NCBI GenBank assembly: GCA_018829445.1
Contig: JAHJTV010000063.1
Span: 1-64,000 of the forward strand
Source of the DNA: a bacterium
GTDB lineage: Bacteria > SAR324 > XYD2-FULL-50-16
Direction of reading: 5' to 3'
Length of the DNA stretch: 64,000 nt
Shown here: piece after piece, positions 36,970-46,081 of the stretch
How the letters are laid out: each line of letters begins with the position of its first letter
How positions within the stretch are numbered: the first letter of the stretch is position 1
Notes under the pieces: model-generated
What the model was told of the DNA's origin: nothing
What the model saw: the letters and a program-made list of their open reading frames with translations, nothing else
Database searches by the model: none
Program-made: the position numbers and the translations under genes

Positions 36970-38079
36970 TCATGCTTTAATATTGAGAATGGGTTTTACG
37001 TGATGTAAAACCCGAACCAGGTCTTTCTGATTCTCCATCACTTTGTAAATATTCTTATAAGCAAAAGGGGACTCATCTAGGGTGTGATGTGTGACTTTGG
37101 CTTTAATCCCCTGCATCGTTTTTCTGAATTCATCCAAGGAGAGGCTTTTTTTTGCTTTTCGTCGCCCCATTATGCGACCTGCCCCATGGGCGCTGGACCA
37201 GAGGCTTTCGGGGTTGCCGATCCCTTCAACGATGAAGGAGCCGTCGCGCATATTCCCGGGAACAACTCCCAACATCCCTTTTTCCGCATGGGTAGCACCT
37301 TTACGGTGAATCCACAAACTATCTTTTAGTTCCGCATGGTTATGGTTTCGATTAATGAGGTTTTCTTTCGAAAGACTACTCTTCTCTCCCTCGGGGATTT
37401 CCAGGTTAAGGATTCTTAAAATCCTCTCAATCATCTGTTTACGATTTTCCAGGGCGAACTCCAGGCAGAAATTCATATCGTCAATGTAGTCTTTTCCGGC
37501 TTGTGAGTCTGTCTTAAAGCCGAAATGCCCCTCCCTGGCTTTCCCGTCTTTGCTGGCCAGTTTCATGTAATGAGTTGCTATCGAATGTCCCAGGTTCCGT
37601 GATCCCGAGTGTACGATGATCCATACTGTTGAAGATTCATCTTCTCCAATTTCAATAAAGTGATTACCACTGCCCAATGATCCCAGTTGTTTGAGTCCGT
37701 TTTTGTCAAAGATCCTGGCAAGGGTATCCGTGTGGGGAATGTTGCGAAAATTCCAGCTGCCTGATTTTTTATTATGATCAAATCCTGTGGGGATCTCCAG
37801 ATAGATAGATCTATAAATCTTATCCGCTTTGGCTTCAATTTCAGCTTTCTTCAGATTGATAGGAAGCGCGCACATTCCGCAGCCAATATCATACCCAACC
37901 CATGATGGCAGGATCATGCCCTGGGTAGCGATGACGCCGCCGATGGGCAAAGTGTATCCGGTATGGGCATCGGGCATCAGTGCACCCTGAATAGAAAAAT
38001 CCTGATCCATTGCCGAGTAAAACTGTGACAATGCTTCTTCCTCAATCTCTTGAGCATAAATTTTGATTTTTTTCTTCAT
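36970..38079 (-). CDS. rtcB: RtcB family RNA ligase
   Basis: 369 residues. RtcB joins 2',3'-cyclic phosphate or 3'-phosphate RNA ends to 5'-OH ends with GTP and manganese. It has MPDAHTGYTLPIGGVIAT, the metal ligands in GYDIGCGM, GSGNHFIEIG, HSGSRNLGH, the guanylylation region HRKGATHAEKG, and SAHGAGRIMGR. It is shorter than the E. coli enzyme (about 408), as in a subgroup of bacterial RtcB proteins. The archease and RtcA genes are not seen nearby. 15 bases upstream of the rhomboid gene start region, same direction. Confidence 0.94.
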   Translation of the reverse strand: MKKKIKIYAQEIEEEALSQFYSAMDQDFSIQGALMPDAHTGYTLPIGGVIATQGMILPSWVGYDIGCGMCALPINLKKAEIEAKADKIYRSIYLEIPTGFDHNKKSGSWNFRNIPHTDTLARIFDKNGLKQLGSLGSGNHFIEIGEDESSTVWIIVHSGSRNLGHSIATHYMKLASKDGKAREGHFGFKTDSQAGKDYIDDMNFCLEFALENRKQMIERILRILNLEIPEGEKSSLSKENLINRNHNHAELKDSLWIHRKGATHAEKGMLGVVPGNMRDGSFIVEGIGNPESLWSSAHGAGRIMGRRKAKKSLSLDEFRKTMQGIKAKVTHHTLDESPFAYKNIYKVMENQKDLVRVLHHVKPILNIKA

Positions 38080-38094
38080 TCGCTTAAGTAGATG

Positions 38095-38973
38095 CTATAT
38101 ATGGTTTAGGATATAGGCTAATCTCAAAATCATTTTTACAAATGAATATCCACAAATAACGAGAAGTCCGGTTCCAATGAAGATGGATATCTTATTCGCC
38201 GATGGAGTACTTTTTATTGGCAATAGCTGACCAACAAGAAATCCTGTAATGAATCCCCCAATATGACCAGCGTTGCTGATTCCCGGGAAAAGGAACCCCA
38301 TTGCAATCAGGATGACAGCCCACATTCCGATCTGTCTTACGACCTGTCTGCCCCAGAGTCCGCCGCGTTTTCTCCCAAAAGCTAATATTGCCCCCATCAG
38401 ACCGAATACAGCTCCTGAGGCACCGATAACGGGGTAGTTGTCCATGGGAATCATAAACATACCCCTGGCAAAAATAGGAGTGAACAACGCCAGAAGATTG
38501 CCACCTATTCCTGATAGAACGTAGATAATAATCATCTTATGGGGGCTGAACAGGATTTCTGTCTGAGGGGCTAAGTCCCTGACCCATAGCATATTAAAAA
38601 GGATATGCAGGATTCCTCCATGTAAAAACATCGCTGTTATCAAGACCCACCAATCGCCTTTCATCAAGGCTCCTATCTCTGCCCATCCTAATATTCCCAA
38701 TGCTTGACTACTAGGGGAGGGCAAGATCCCGAAATCCCGCTGGAACATGGGAATCTTAAAGGGCAGAAAAAGAGGCAGCAGGAACGAAATGATAAAGTAA
38801 ACGACATTGACCGTAATGATAATCCTGGTGAAATTCCGTTGATTGGCTCCTATCATATTATAAACCTTTAGCTTTTTTGAGGGAGATTTTAATCCGCAAT
38901 GTGGACATTCTTCAAGATAACCGCTGATCAGCTTTCGACAGTTGGGACAGAGAATCGCTTTATTCTGGTTCAT
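38095..38973 (-). CDS. rhomboid-family intramembrane protease with zinc ribbon
   Basis: 292 residues. The N-terminal zinc ribbon CPNCRK...CPHCGL (residues about 9-27) is followed by six or more membrane segments. Rhomboid motifs are present: GGILHILFNMLWV (HxxxN), the catalytic Ser in IGASGAVFGLMGAILAF (near residue 185), and the catalytic His in GHIGGFITGFLVG. Cleaves membrane proteins within the bilayer. The cytoplasmic zinc ribbon is common in this subgroup and may recruit substrate. Lies just upstream of rtcB in the same direction (15-base gap). Confidence 0.92.
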   Translation of the reverse strand: MNQNKAILCPNCRKLISGYLEECPHCGLKSPSKKLKVYNMIGANQRNFTRIIITVNVVYFIISFLLPLFLPFKIPMFQRDFGILPSPSSQALGILGWAEIGALMKGDWWVLITAMFLHGGILHILFNMLWVRDLAPQTEILFSPHKMIIIYVLSGIGGNLLALFTPIFARGMFMIPMDNYPVIGASGAVFGLMGAILAFGRKRGGLWGRQVVRQIGMWAVILIAMGFLFPGISNAGHIGGFITGFLVGQLLPIKSTPSANKISIFIGTGLLVICGYSFVKMILRLAYILNHI

Positions 38974-39294
38974 TTTTCAGTTTGGTTATTTGTGATCAAT
39001 ACCGTTGGTCGGTCCGGCATCATTTTTTCTCATTATAGAATTATCAATGAGTTATGAAAAAGAGAAATATCAGAATTTATTGACATAAGGATTTCACAGC
39101 TTTAGGAAACTTTAAAAAAATCATACGGCTACACAGAATAATCCAAGAGAAAACATTGACAATAAGCAACAGCACCATTGAGTAAGAAGTAATAATCGTG
39201 TTACTATCAGAAAATTACAGATTATGGTTCCCGATCCGGGTTTAGAACAGTTACATAAAGGATCCATCAAGAGTTCCAATTAAACCGATACAAA
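38974..39294. other. intergenic region between divergent rhomboid and MBL genes
   Basis: 321 AT-rich bases; no gene or structured RNA recognised. It probably holds two divergent promoters. Confidence 0.5.
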
Positions 39295-39954
39295 ATGAAG
39301 ATTACAAGTGAGGTTTTTCAGGTTGGCGGGGAAGGGCTCACTTCCCAGCAGGATGCAGCCGTTTTTCTGATCCATATTAACGGGCAGGCAGCATTGATTG
39401 ATTCGGGGTGTGGTTTTAATGAAGAGCATCTGTTGGAGAATATTAAATCTCTGGGAGTGCCCCTTGCCCAAATCAAGTTATTGCTGCTAACCCATTGCCA
39501 TTTTGATCATACCGGCGGAGCTGAATCCATGAGAAGGAAGCTGGACTGCAAAATCATTGCCCACGAACTGGATGCCCGGTTTCTGGAAACAGGAGATAAT
39601 GAAGTGACAGCTGCTAAGTGGTACGACGCTTCAATCAAGCCATTTAAGGTGGATAGAAAACTTGCAGGATCAGAGGAAATCATCAATGTCGGAGGAAGTG
39701 AAATCCAGGCTTTTCACATTCCAGGGCATTCACCTGGTTCAGTTGCTTATTTGCTGGAATCCGATGGACAGAAGGTATTATTCGGACAAGATGTTCACGG
39801 ACCCCTTCATTCCAGTTTACATTCGGATCATTCTGACTACGTAAACTCTTTAAAATTTTTAATCTCTCTTGAAGCTGATATTTTGTGTGAAGGGCATTTT
39901 GGGATTATCAAGGGAAAGAAAAATATTGAGGAATTTATCAAATCATATTTATGA
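39295..39954 (+). CDS. metallo-beta-lactamase-fold hydrolase
   Basis: 219 residues. The zinc-binding motif THCHFDHTGG places His67, His69, Asp71 and His72; the later ligands are HIPGHSPGS, the Asp in LFGQDVHGPL and the final His in EGHFGI. The family includes glyoxalase II and many general hydrolases; the substrate is not predictable. The stop overlaps the ATG of the Nudix gene by 4 bases, so they are translationally coupled. The Shine-Dalgarno is weak. Confidence 0.88.
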   Translation: MKITSEVFQVGGEGLTSQQDAAVFLIHINGQAALIDSGCGFNEEHLLENIKSLGVPLAQIKLLLLTHCHFDHTGGAESMRRKLDCKIIAHELDARFLETGDNEVTAAKWYDASIKPFKVDRKLAGSEEIINVGGSEIQAFHIPGHSPGSVAYLLESDGQKVLFGQDVHGPLHSSLHSDHSDYVNSLKFLISLEADILCEGHFGIIKGKKNIEEFIKSYL

Positions 39955-40559
39955 CAATAAATTTTACAGAAGAAGAGATCAAAATCAGTCTGCAACAGTA
40001 TGATCCGGAGGTTTTACCAGCACCCGACAGTTTTAAATCGGCTTCTGTGCTGATCCCTTTTTACTCAGATCCCGAAGGGTTATCGCTGATCTTTATGAAA
40101 AGACCGGACTATCAGGGGCCCCATGGAGGACAGATTTCATTTCCAGGCGGTGCAAAAGACGAAACCGATGGTAGCAATCTTCATGCTGCGCTTAGGGAAA
40201 CAGAGGAAGAGATAGGGGTGAGTCGTGAAGTTGTTGATATCTGGGGGTGCTTAAAGGCGCAGTTCACATCAGTGTCCAGGTATTGGGTAACACCCTTTGT
40301 GGGGCTGGTTCCTTTTCCCTACCAGTTCAAGCCTAATCAAGCGGAGGTGGAAAGACTGCTCATTATTCCCCTCGATCATTTGCTCAATCCGGCAAGTTTT
40401 TCGATTGATACTTATAACTGGAAGGGATTTGAATTTCCAAGTTATCTCTATACTTATAATGATGACGTCATTTGGGGACTGACAGCCCGTATTCTATTTA
40501 ACCTGATATCTCTGCTTACCAACGGAGAAGAATCAGATTCTCGCTGGCCGCCCAGCTGA
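39951..40559 (+). CDS. Nudix hydrolase, CoA-pyrophosphatase-like
   Basis: 202 residues. The Nudix box begins at Gly66: GGAKDETD...RETEEEIGV, with REXXEE intact. The preceding FMKRPDYQGPHGGQISFPGG matches the NUDT7/NudL (UPF0035) extension found in CoA and acyl-CoA pyrophosphatases. It overlaps the MBL gene by ATGA and is followed 67 bases later by the GDPD gene, so the three may form an operon. Confidence 0.92.
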   Translation: MTINFTEEEIKISLQQYDPEVLPAPDSFKSASVLIPFYSDPEGLSLIFMKRPDYQGPHGGQISFPGGAKDETDGSNLHAALRETEEEIGVSREVVDIWGCLKAQFTSVSRYWVTPFVGLVPFPYQFKPNQAEVERLLIIPLDHLLNPASFSIDTYNWKGFEFPSYLYTYNDDVIWGLTARILFNLISLLTNGEESDSRWPPS

Positions 40560-40626
40560 GCAATAATCAGCTTGAATGAGAAATGGGGGCAGGGCAATAA
40601 AATAATACAGTAAAAAATAATTAATT

Positions 40627-41586
40627 ATGATTAAACGATTGTTAAAGCGCATTTTGGTTGTGTTTATCCTTTTGGTTGTGCTTTGGATCGCCACTCAGTA
40701 TTGGTTTGCCGAACCTGCCAGACTTCTGCCGGCAAACAAACATACCGGTTTTGATGTGATTGCACATCGCGGTGGACGGGGAATAGCGCCGGAGAATACC
40801 TTACATGCATTTGAAACGTCGGATAAGTTGGGCGTGGATGTGTTGGAAATGGATATCCATTTGACAAAGGACGACCAGTTGGCGGTTATTCACGACGCAA
40901 CTCTTGATCGAACAACCAATGGAAATGGTGAGGTTAAGGACTACAGCCTTCGTGAACTGCAAAAGTATGACGCCGCCTATCATTATTCACCTGATCCTGC
41001 TTACAACAACAGTCGAGATTCTTCAATCTACTCTGATTTAGCCGATAACGAAGAACTGTTTCCTCTTAGAGGGAAGGGAATCAGGATACCCGGTTTGCAG
41101 GACGTTTTCAGGAGATTTCCCCAAAAGCGGATGGTTATCGAGATCAAACCGAATAGAATAGATATCGTTGAACCATTTTGTCGGATGATTAAAGATTTTC
41201 AGAAGGAGGATCATTTAATAATAGGTTCATTTCACGAAGAAGTGCTGGTTCACTTTCGTATGGTTTGCCCGGGAGTGGCGACATCCGCGTTTTCAAAGGA
41301 AGCGACTCGATTTGTATTGTTCGACAAAGTATTTCTTGCAGGTATGATCAGTCCCGATTATATCGCCTTGCAGATTCCGCCCGACATCAAAACAAAACTC
41401 GTTGGGAATCGACCGATTGTGTCAGTCGTAACCCGGTCGCTGATGAAGGCTGCACGGGGAAAAGAGCTGATAGTCCAGGTTTGGACTGTTAATGAGACCG
41501 ATCAAATGAAGGAGATGATTGATATCGGCGTTAACGGAATCATGACCGATTACCCCGACAGATTGCTAAATCTACTGGGACGATAA
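40627..41586 (+). CDS. glycerophosphodiester phosphodiesterase
   Basis: 319 residues. An N-terminal hydrophobic anchor (about 8-27) is followed by the GDPD TIM barrel: HRGG at residues 47-50, ENTLHAF, EMDIHLTKD, the second catalytic His in VIHDATLDRTTNG, and the C-terminal VWTVNE and GIMTDYPDRL. It hydrolyses glycerophosphodiesters to glycerol 3-phosphate and an alcohol. The membrane anchor suggests action in the periplasm or at the membrane. Last gene of the MBL-Nudix-GDPD group. Confidence 0.93.
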   Translation: MIKRLLKRILVVFILLVVLWIATQYWFAEPARLLPANKHTGFDVIAHRGGRGIAPENTLHAFETSDKLGVDVLEMDIHLTKDDQLAVIHDATLDRTTNGNGEVKDYSLRELQKYDAAYHYSPDPAYNNSRDSSIYSDLADNEELFPLRGKGIRIPGLQDVFRRFPQKRMVIEIKPNRIDIVEPFCRMIKDFQKEDHLIIGSFHEEVLVHFRMVCPGVATSAFSKEATRFVLFDKVFLAGMISPDYIALQIPPDIKTKLVGNRPIVSVVTRSLMKAARGKELIVQVWTVNETDQMKEMIDIGVNGIMTDYPDRLLNLLGR

Positions 41587-41729
41587 AACTCCTTTAGCTT
41601 GCTTGTTAATTGATTTTATTGACATGAGGAGGCCGAGGTGGATTAAAGACCTGCTGCCTGTAACATCTGATGTTCTGACCACCAAAGATGAAGCAAAGGG
41701 CATTCGCAGGTCTATAAGATGACAGGCGA

Positions 41730-43523
41730 TCAGTTCAGAACTATGCCCTCTCGTTTTATAACCGGTTCCAGTGCTTTAAAAAGGTCGCGGATTTTTTGGT
41801 CGATTTCGACGTATTGTTTCTGAATGTCGGACCGGAAATCGACATGAAGTCTGTCAACCCGCTTTCTAATCTTTCCGAATTGCTCCTTCTTCTGGTTCCA
41901 GAGATCCAAAATGTTTTGAATGGCTTCCTTTGAATTATCCATGATCAGGGTAGATTGTTTGTTTAACTGATTGCGAAGATATTGATAACTCTTTTCCAAT
42001 TCTAGGGCAATCTTCTCTGTTTTCAAAGATTCACGGGTAATTACATGAAAATGGTGGCCAATGATAGCAAATCTAACTGCTTCACCAAAGGTCTGTCTGT
42101 TTTTGATAACGTTACGGCCGAGAAACCTGAGATATTGAAATCCGTACGAAGTAAATGGCTGGAAAAACAGGGATTTGAGAAAACTCCTGAAATCGGCTAA
42201 GGTAATTTTTCGCTGGAAAAACGGTGCATTGCCGACAGCGTCCAGAAGACGATTACAGCGCTGGAAGTAATTCTTGAGATTCACATCATATATTGTAGAT
42301 AGGATTTTTTCATAAACATTGGCCAGGGTTTGTTTCCCCATTTTGGTTACAAAATTAGTTGCCATTTTATGGGTATTGTTCCCCTGTGATGCCGTCAAAA
42401 GCCTGCCTTCCTTTGACAACCTTTTAAAAAGCTTTGTCCCGGGCAGGGCTTCCAGTAATCCGATCATTGCCTGGGGAATACCGGCTTTCTGGATAAATTC
42501 TATCTGTCGATCCGCAATATCCGGTGAATCACTGTCAAACCCAATAATAAATCCGGCCATAACTCCAATCCCATGACTCTGGATGGTGGAAACCGACTGG
42601 TAAAGGTTAAGCCGCGTATTCTGGGTTTTTCCGGTTTCCAGCAACGCTTCTTCCGATGGTGTTTCAATTCCGATAAAAACTTCATTGAATCCGGCAAGTT
42701 TCATTGCACTCAACAGATCGCTGTCTTCCGCCAGGTTGATGCTGGCTTCGGTGAAAAATCGAAAGGGATAATGATGCTTTTTTTGCCAGGTGAAAAGCTG
42801 CGGTAACAGGTCTTTCTTTACCCGGTTTTTATTGCCGATAAAATTATCATCTACCACAAAGACAGCCCCTTTCCATCCATTCCTGAACAAGGCATCTAAT
42901 TCGTTGACAATCGAAGCGGCGGGTTTTAAGCGGGGTTTGTTGCCATAAACAGACCAAATATCGCAAAATTCACATTTAAAAGGACACCCTCTTGAATACT
43001 GAATTGACATGGAACTATATGCACTCAAGTCCAGCAGATCGAATCTTGGAACCGGCGTAATTGCTAAGTTTGGGAAAGGAGGTGGCAATGTTATATGGGG
43101 CGCTGTTCCTTTCTGAAACCGGTCAAGAAAATCCAACAATGTATTTTCAACCTCACCCAGCACAAAATGATCAATGCCATTAATTTCCTGATAACTTGAA
43201 GTAGGATAAGGTCCTCCTGCTATGACGGGAACCTGAAAGAGGTTACATCTCTCAACGGTTTCGGCAAATGACTGTTTTTGCACTATCATAGCCGAGAGAA
43301 ATACTGCATCCGCCCATTCCAGATGGTCATCGGTCAAGGGCGTGATGTTCATGTCAATCAGTTTTAAATCGTAGGAATCAGTAAAAAGAGACGCTATTGT
43401 TATCAGACCCAAGGGGGGCATTGCGCTTTTTTTATTGATAAACTTCAACGAGTAATGAAAACTCCAATAGGTATTTTGCGGGACTTCCGGGTAAACCAGC
43501 AGAATATTTTTATAGGGCTGCAT
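41730..43523 (-). CDS. B12-binding radical SAM protein with DUF4070 tail
   Basis: 597 residues from ATG 43523, which has GGAG 6 bases upstream; an ATG 8 codons earlier lacks one. The N-terminal B12-binding fold (about 1-130) begins ILLVYPEVPQNTYWSFHYSL. The radical SAM cluster CPFKCEFC is Cys180, Cys184, Cys187, followed by DDNFIGNK and the GF..GFDSD strand. The C-terminal region (DUF4070-like, about 370-490) precedes a coiled-coil-like tail rich in Lys and Gln (about 500-597). Members of this group modify hopanoids or other lipids, but the exact reaction is not predictable here. Confidence 0.9.
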   Translation of the reverse strand: MQPYKNILLVYPEVPQNTYWSFHYSLKFINKKSAMPPLGLITIASLFTDSYDLKLIDMNITPLTDDHLEWADAVFLSAMIVQKQSFAETVERCNLFQVPVIAGGPYPTSSYQEINGIDHFVLGEVENTLLDFLDRFQKGTAPHITLPPPFPNLAITPVPRFDLLDLSAYSSMSIQYSRGCPFKCEFCDIWSVYGNKPRLKPAASIVNELDALFRNGWKGAVFVVDDNFIGNKNRVKKDLLPQLFTWQKKHHYPFRFFTEASINLAEDSDLLSAMKLAGFNEVFIGIETPSEEALLETGKTQNTRLNLYQSVSTIQSHGIGVMAGFIIGFDSDSPDIADRQIEFIQKAGIPQAMIGLLEALPGTKLFKRLSKEGRLLTASQGNNTHKMATNFVTKMGKQTLANVYEKILSTIYDVNLKNYFQRCNRLLDAVGNAPFFQRKITLADFRSFLKSLFFQPFTSYGFQYLRFLGRNVIKNRQTFGEAVRFAIIGHHFHVITRESLKTEKIALELEKSYQYLRNQLNKQSTLIMDNSKEAIQNILDLWNQKKEQFGKIRKRVDRLHVDFRSDIQKQYVEIDQKIRDLFKALEPVIKREGIVLN

Positions 43524-44113
43524 GATATTCTCCAGTATCTTGAGCATGGATTGATGGTATTTTTTTCTTTTATATTTTAATTTTAGGAATGGAACGTCTG
43601 ATTTAAAAGCTTAATAATTGTATTTACAAAAGTTTTACATACTCTTTTTTCTCAGAAACCATATTCTTAATTGAGGTTTTTGTCATAGATAAAAAATAGG
43701 AAACAATTGAGTCAGAAGATGAAGGATCAACCATATCCTACCGCGTATCAGGATTGTCCGGTTAGAAATTTGCATCTGCTCGTAGGTTGGGCTACTTGTT
43801 GCCCAACATTGCTTTCTATTGATGGGCAACGAGTAGCCCATCCTACTTTTCTAAACAAATAATAGTTAAAGTAATGGCGTCTTTGTACATTCCATTATTT
43901 TGAAAGCCGTTTCTCGCTATTGTTGCAAAAACCTAACCGGACATTGCTGACCGCGTATACTTTTTGGGGAAATTTTGATAATTTATTAAAAATCACAGTA
44001 AGAAGTTAACCCGATGATCGATATCAGATCTTTCAGGATATTAATAAGCTGTAATTATATAAAAAATTATGACGGATTGCGGCATTATGAGTAGACGATA
44101 ATTCAGGAAACGA
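43524..44113. other. 590-bp intergenic region holding the MITE
   Basis: Besides the MITE (43749-43949) and its flanking duplication, no gene or RNA was recognised. The remaining sequence on both sides is AT-rich. Promoters for the diverging radical SAM and histidine kinase genes should lie here. Confidence 0.5.
43749..43949. mobile_element. 201-bp MITE with 9-bp target duplication (copy A)
   Basis: The ends are inverted: CAGGATTGTCCGGTTAG (43749-43765) and CTAACCGGACATTGCTG (43933-43949), 15 of 17 matching. Both ends are flanked by the direct repeat ACCGCGTAT (43740-43748 and 43950-43958), a clear 9-bp target-site duplication. The left half holds a long hairpin (43782-43846) in which GTAGGTTGGGCTACTTGTTG and the opposite arm pair at 22 of 24 positions. 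No transposase is encoded, so it needs a parent element in trans. It sits between the radical SAM gene and the divergently oriented histidine kinase gene. Confidence 0.85.
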
Positions 44114-45088
44114 ATGACCAGATCCAAATGGGTTTACCCCATATTAATCTTAATAGCTTCCATAGCAGCGTTAGTGACCTCACTGGTACTCTATATATAT
44201 TGGTACCTGGAAGTTAGTGAGGGCTTAAAAACTGTGGTTGACCGCTTCAATATTGACACCCGACAGGTATTGGAACCGCAAACCTGGATTGTTATCATGG
44301 TTCTTTCGATTCTGGTGGGATTTATCCTGGTTTGTATTTTTACTATTTTTGTCTATAACCAGAAGACCTGGCAGTTATACAGACTGCAAAATAATTTTAT
44401 TAATAACTTCACCCATGAACTGAAAACACCGGTGACTTCTCTCAAACTTTACCTGGAAACCTTTGTTAAATATGATCTCCCCAGGTCGGACCAGTTAAAG
44501 TACATTGAATACATGATTCAGGATGCGGAGCGTCTGAGTGATACTGTCAATCAAATTCTCAATCTGGCAAAACTGGAAAGTGGCGGTTATTCCGGGGAAA
44601 CGGTCATTACAGACCTGGTAAACGCGACTGAGTCATTTCTAAAAGAAAATCATCACCTCTTTCAGAATTGTGAAATCAATGTGAGAAGTCTGACTGAGGG
44701 GTCGTTTATGTTCAATATCAATATTCCGTTATTTGAAATGTTTTTAATGAATATCCTGACCAACGCTATCATTTATAATGATTCAAAGGTTCCAAAAGTC
44801 AATGTTCTCTTTTCAAAATCCCCAAAAAAGATCCAGATTCAGTTTGTTGATAATGGGATTGGAATTGAGAAACATGAAATTAGAAAAATATTTAAAAAAT
44901 TCTACCAGATCGGGCTTTCAGACAATCGATCTGCTAAAGGAAGCGGGCTGGGATTGTATGTGGCCGATAATATTGCCCGGATATACAGAGGTAAGCTAAA
45001 AGCGGAAAGCAGAGGCAGGGGAGGAAATGGGTCCAAATTTACACTTGTTCTTCCTTATGAGCCGATTTTGAATCAAAGAGCTATTTAA
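44114..45088 (+). CDS. two-component sensor histidine kinase
   Basis: 324 residues. Two membrane segments (about 7-30 and 57-80) bracket a short periplasmic loop of about 25 residues, too small for a typical ligand domain, so it may sense through the membrane or a partner. The HisKA motif NNFTHELKTPVTSLKL has phospho-acceptor His101. The ATPase has NILTNAIIYND (N box), VDNGIGIEKHE (G1), FKKFYQIG (F box) and GSGLGLYVADNIA (G2). The response regulator gene starts 15 bases downstream, its evident partner. Confidence 0.95.
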   Translation: MTRSKWVYPILILIASIAALVTSLVLYIYWYLEVSEGLKTVVDRFNIDTRQVLEPQTWIVIMVLSILVGFILVCIFTIFVYNQKTWQLYRLQNNFINNFTHELKTPVTSLKLYLETFVKYDLPRSDQLKYIEYMIQDAERLSDTVNQILNLAKLESGGYSGETVITDLVNATESFLKENHHLFQNCEINVRSLTEGSFMFNINIPLFEMFLMNILTNAIIYNDSKVPKVNVLFSKSPKKIQIQFVDNGIGIEKHEIRKIFKKFYQIGLSDNRSAKGSGLGLYVADNIARIYRGKLKAESRGRGGNGSKFTLVLPYEPILNQRAI

Positions 45089-45103
45089 TACGGATGCAAA
45101 ATT

Positions 45104-45832
45104 ATGGAACAGTCTCATCAAAAAAGAGTCCTGGTTGTAGAAGATGATGCCCATATTGCCGAAGGGTTGTGTCTCAATCTTTCACTCCAGGGGTATGATG
45201 TCAAAATCTCTCCGGATGGGGTAGCGGCATTACAGGATTGGAAAGAGTGGAAGCCTGATTTGATAGTGCTTGATATAATGCTTCCAGAGATTGATGGTAT
45301 CTCCGTATTGAGAAATATCCGTCTTGAAGATGAACGTATTCCGGTTTTGGTACTTTCTGCCAAAAGCTCACCGGATGATAAAGTGGAGTGCTTCCACTAT
45401 GGTGTGGATGATTATCTGCAAAAACCGTTTAATCTCGACGAGTTTCTACTCAGGGTCGAAAGACTCCTTACCCGGTTTTCATGGAGTAAAGAGGCTGACG
45501 ATGTTGAGAAGTTTGATGAGGATTCAACGGAAACGGTTTACTCTTTTGGGGATAATAGGGTTGATTTTTCCAAAGCGACCGCCATCTGCAGACAAGGCAA
45601 AATTAATCTAACTGAGCAGGAGATGAAACTCCTGAAACTATTCATTTCCAACAGGGGAAAACCCCTTTCCAGGGCAAAACTCCTGGAGATTGGGTGGGGT
45701 TATACCAGCAGAACCGAAACCAGAACCATTGATAACTTTATTGTCAGGTTCCGCAAGTATTTTGAAGATGATCCCAAGAATCCGGTGTTTTTTAAAAGCC
45801 TACGGGCGATTGGCTACATTTTTAACCATTAG
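45104..45832 (+). CDS. OmpR/PhoB-family response regulator
   Basis: 242 residues. The receiver (about 8-122) has EDDAHIAEG, phospho-acceptor Asp57 in VLDIMLPEIDG, and SAKS and QKPFNLDE. The linker (about 123-150) is acidic. The winged-helix DNA-binding domain (about 150-240) has LTEQEMKLLKLFISNRGKPLSR and TIDNFIVRFRKYFE...IGYIFN. Partner of the kinase immediately upstream. Regulon unknown. Confidence 0.96.
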   Translation: MEQSHQKRVLVVEDDAHIAEGLCLNLSLQGYDVKISPDGVAALQDWKEWKPDLIVLDIMLPEIDGISVLRNIRLEDERIPVLVLSAKSSPDDKVECFHYGVDDYLQKPFNLDEFLLRVERLLTRFSWSKEADDVEKFDEDSTETVYSFGDNRVDFSKATAICRQGKINLTEQEMKLLKLFISNRGKPLSRAKLLEIGWGYTSRTETRTIDNFIVRFRKYFEDDPKNPVFFKSLRAIGYIFNH

Positions 45833-45895
45833 TACTTTAATGTCATTAATTTAAGGTCTTGCACCTTCATTGAACTAAAAATGCAGGACATAAAT

Positions 45896-45959
45896 GGTAG
45901 GGCGGGGTTACATCCCCGCCAGCGCTAAACCAAAGGCGGCCATGTAAGGCCGCCCTACC
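45896..45959. repeat. REP-type palindrome
   Basis: GGTAGGGCGG at the left end is the inverse complement of CCGCCCTACC at the right end. Inside are GCGGGGTTACATCCCCGC and GGCGGCCATGTAAGGCCGCC, two GC-rich hairpins. It resembles the common intergenic GTAGGGCGG-type repeats and lies 63 bases after the response regulator stop, where it could also limit read-through. Confidence 0.7.
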
Positions 45960-46081
45960 GTTATTCCCTGCAATAAATTAAAAGTTCTCAAAGTCTGGTT
46001 ATGAGGTTGAATTGAATATATAATTCATTAAGTTAACGACATTTTTAAGGCATTTATCCCACTTATCCGGTCAGGGTAAGT

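Noticed and set aside
43786..43801. sigma-54-like TTGGGCTACTTGTTGC inside the MITE
   Set aside because: It is part of the hairpin arm, three positions of the -24 box are wrong, and the same arm recurs in copy B with no gene downstream.
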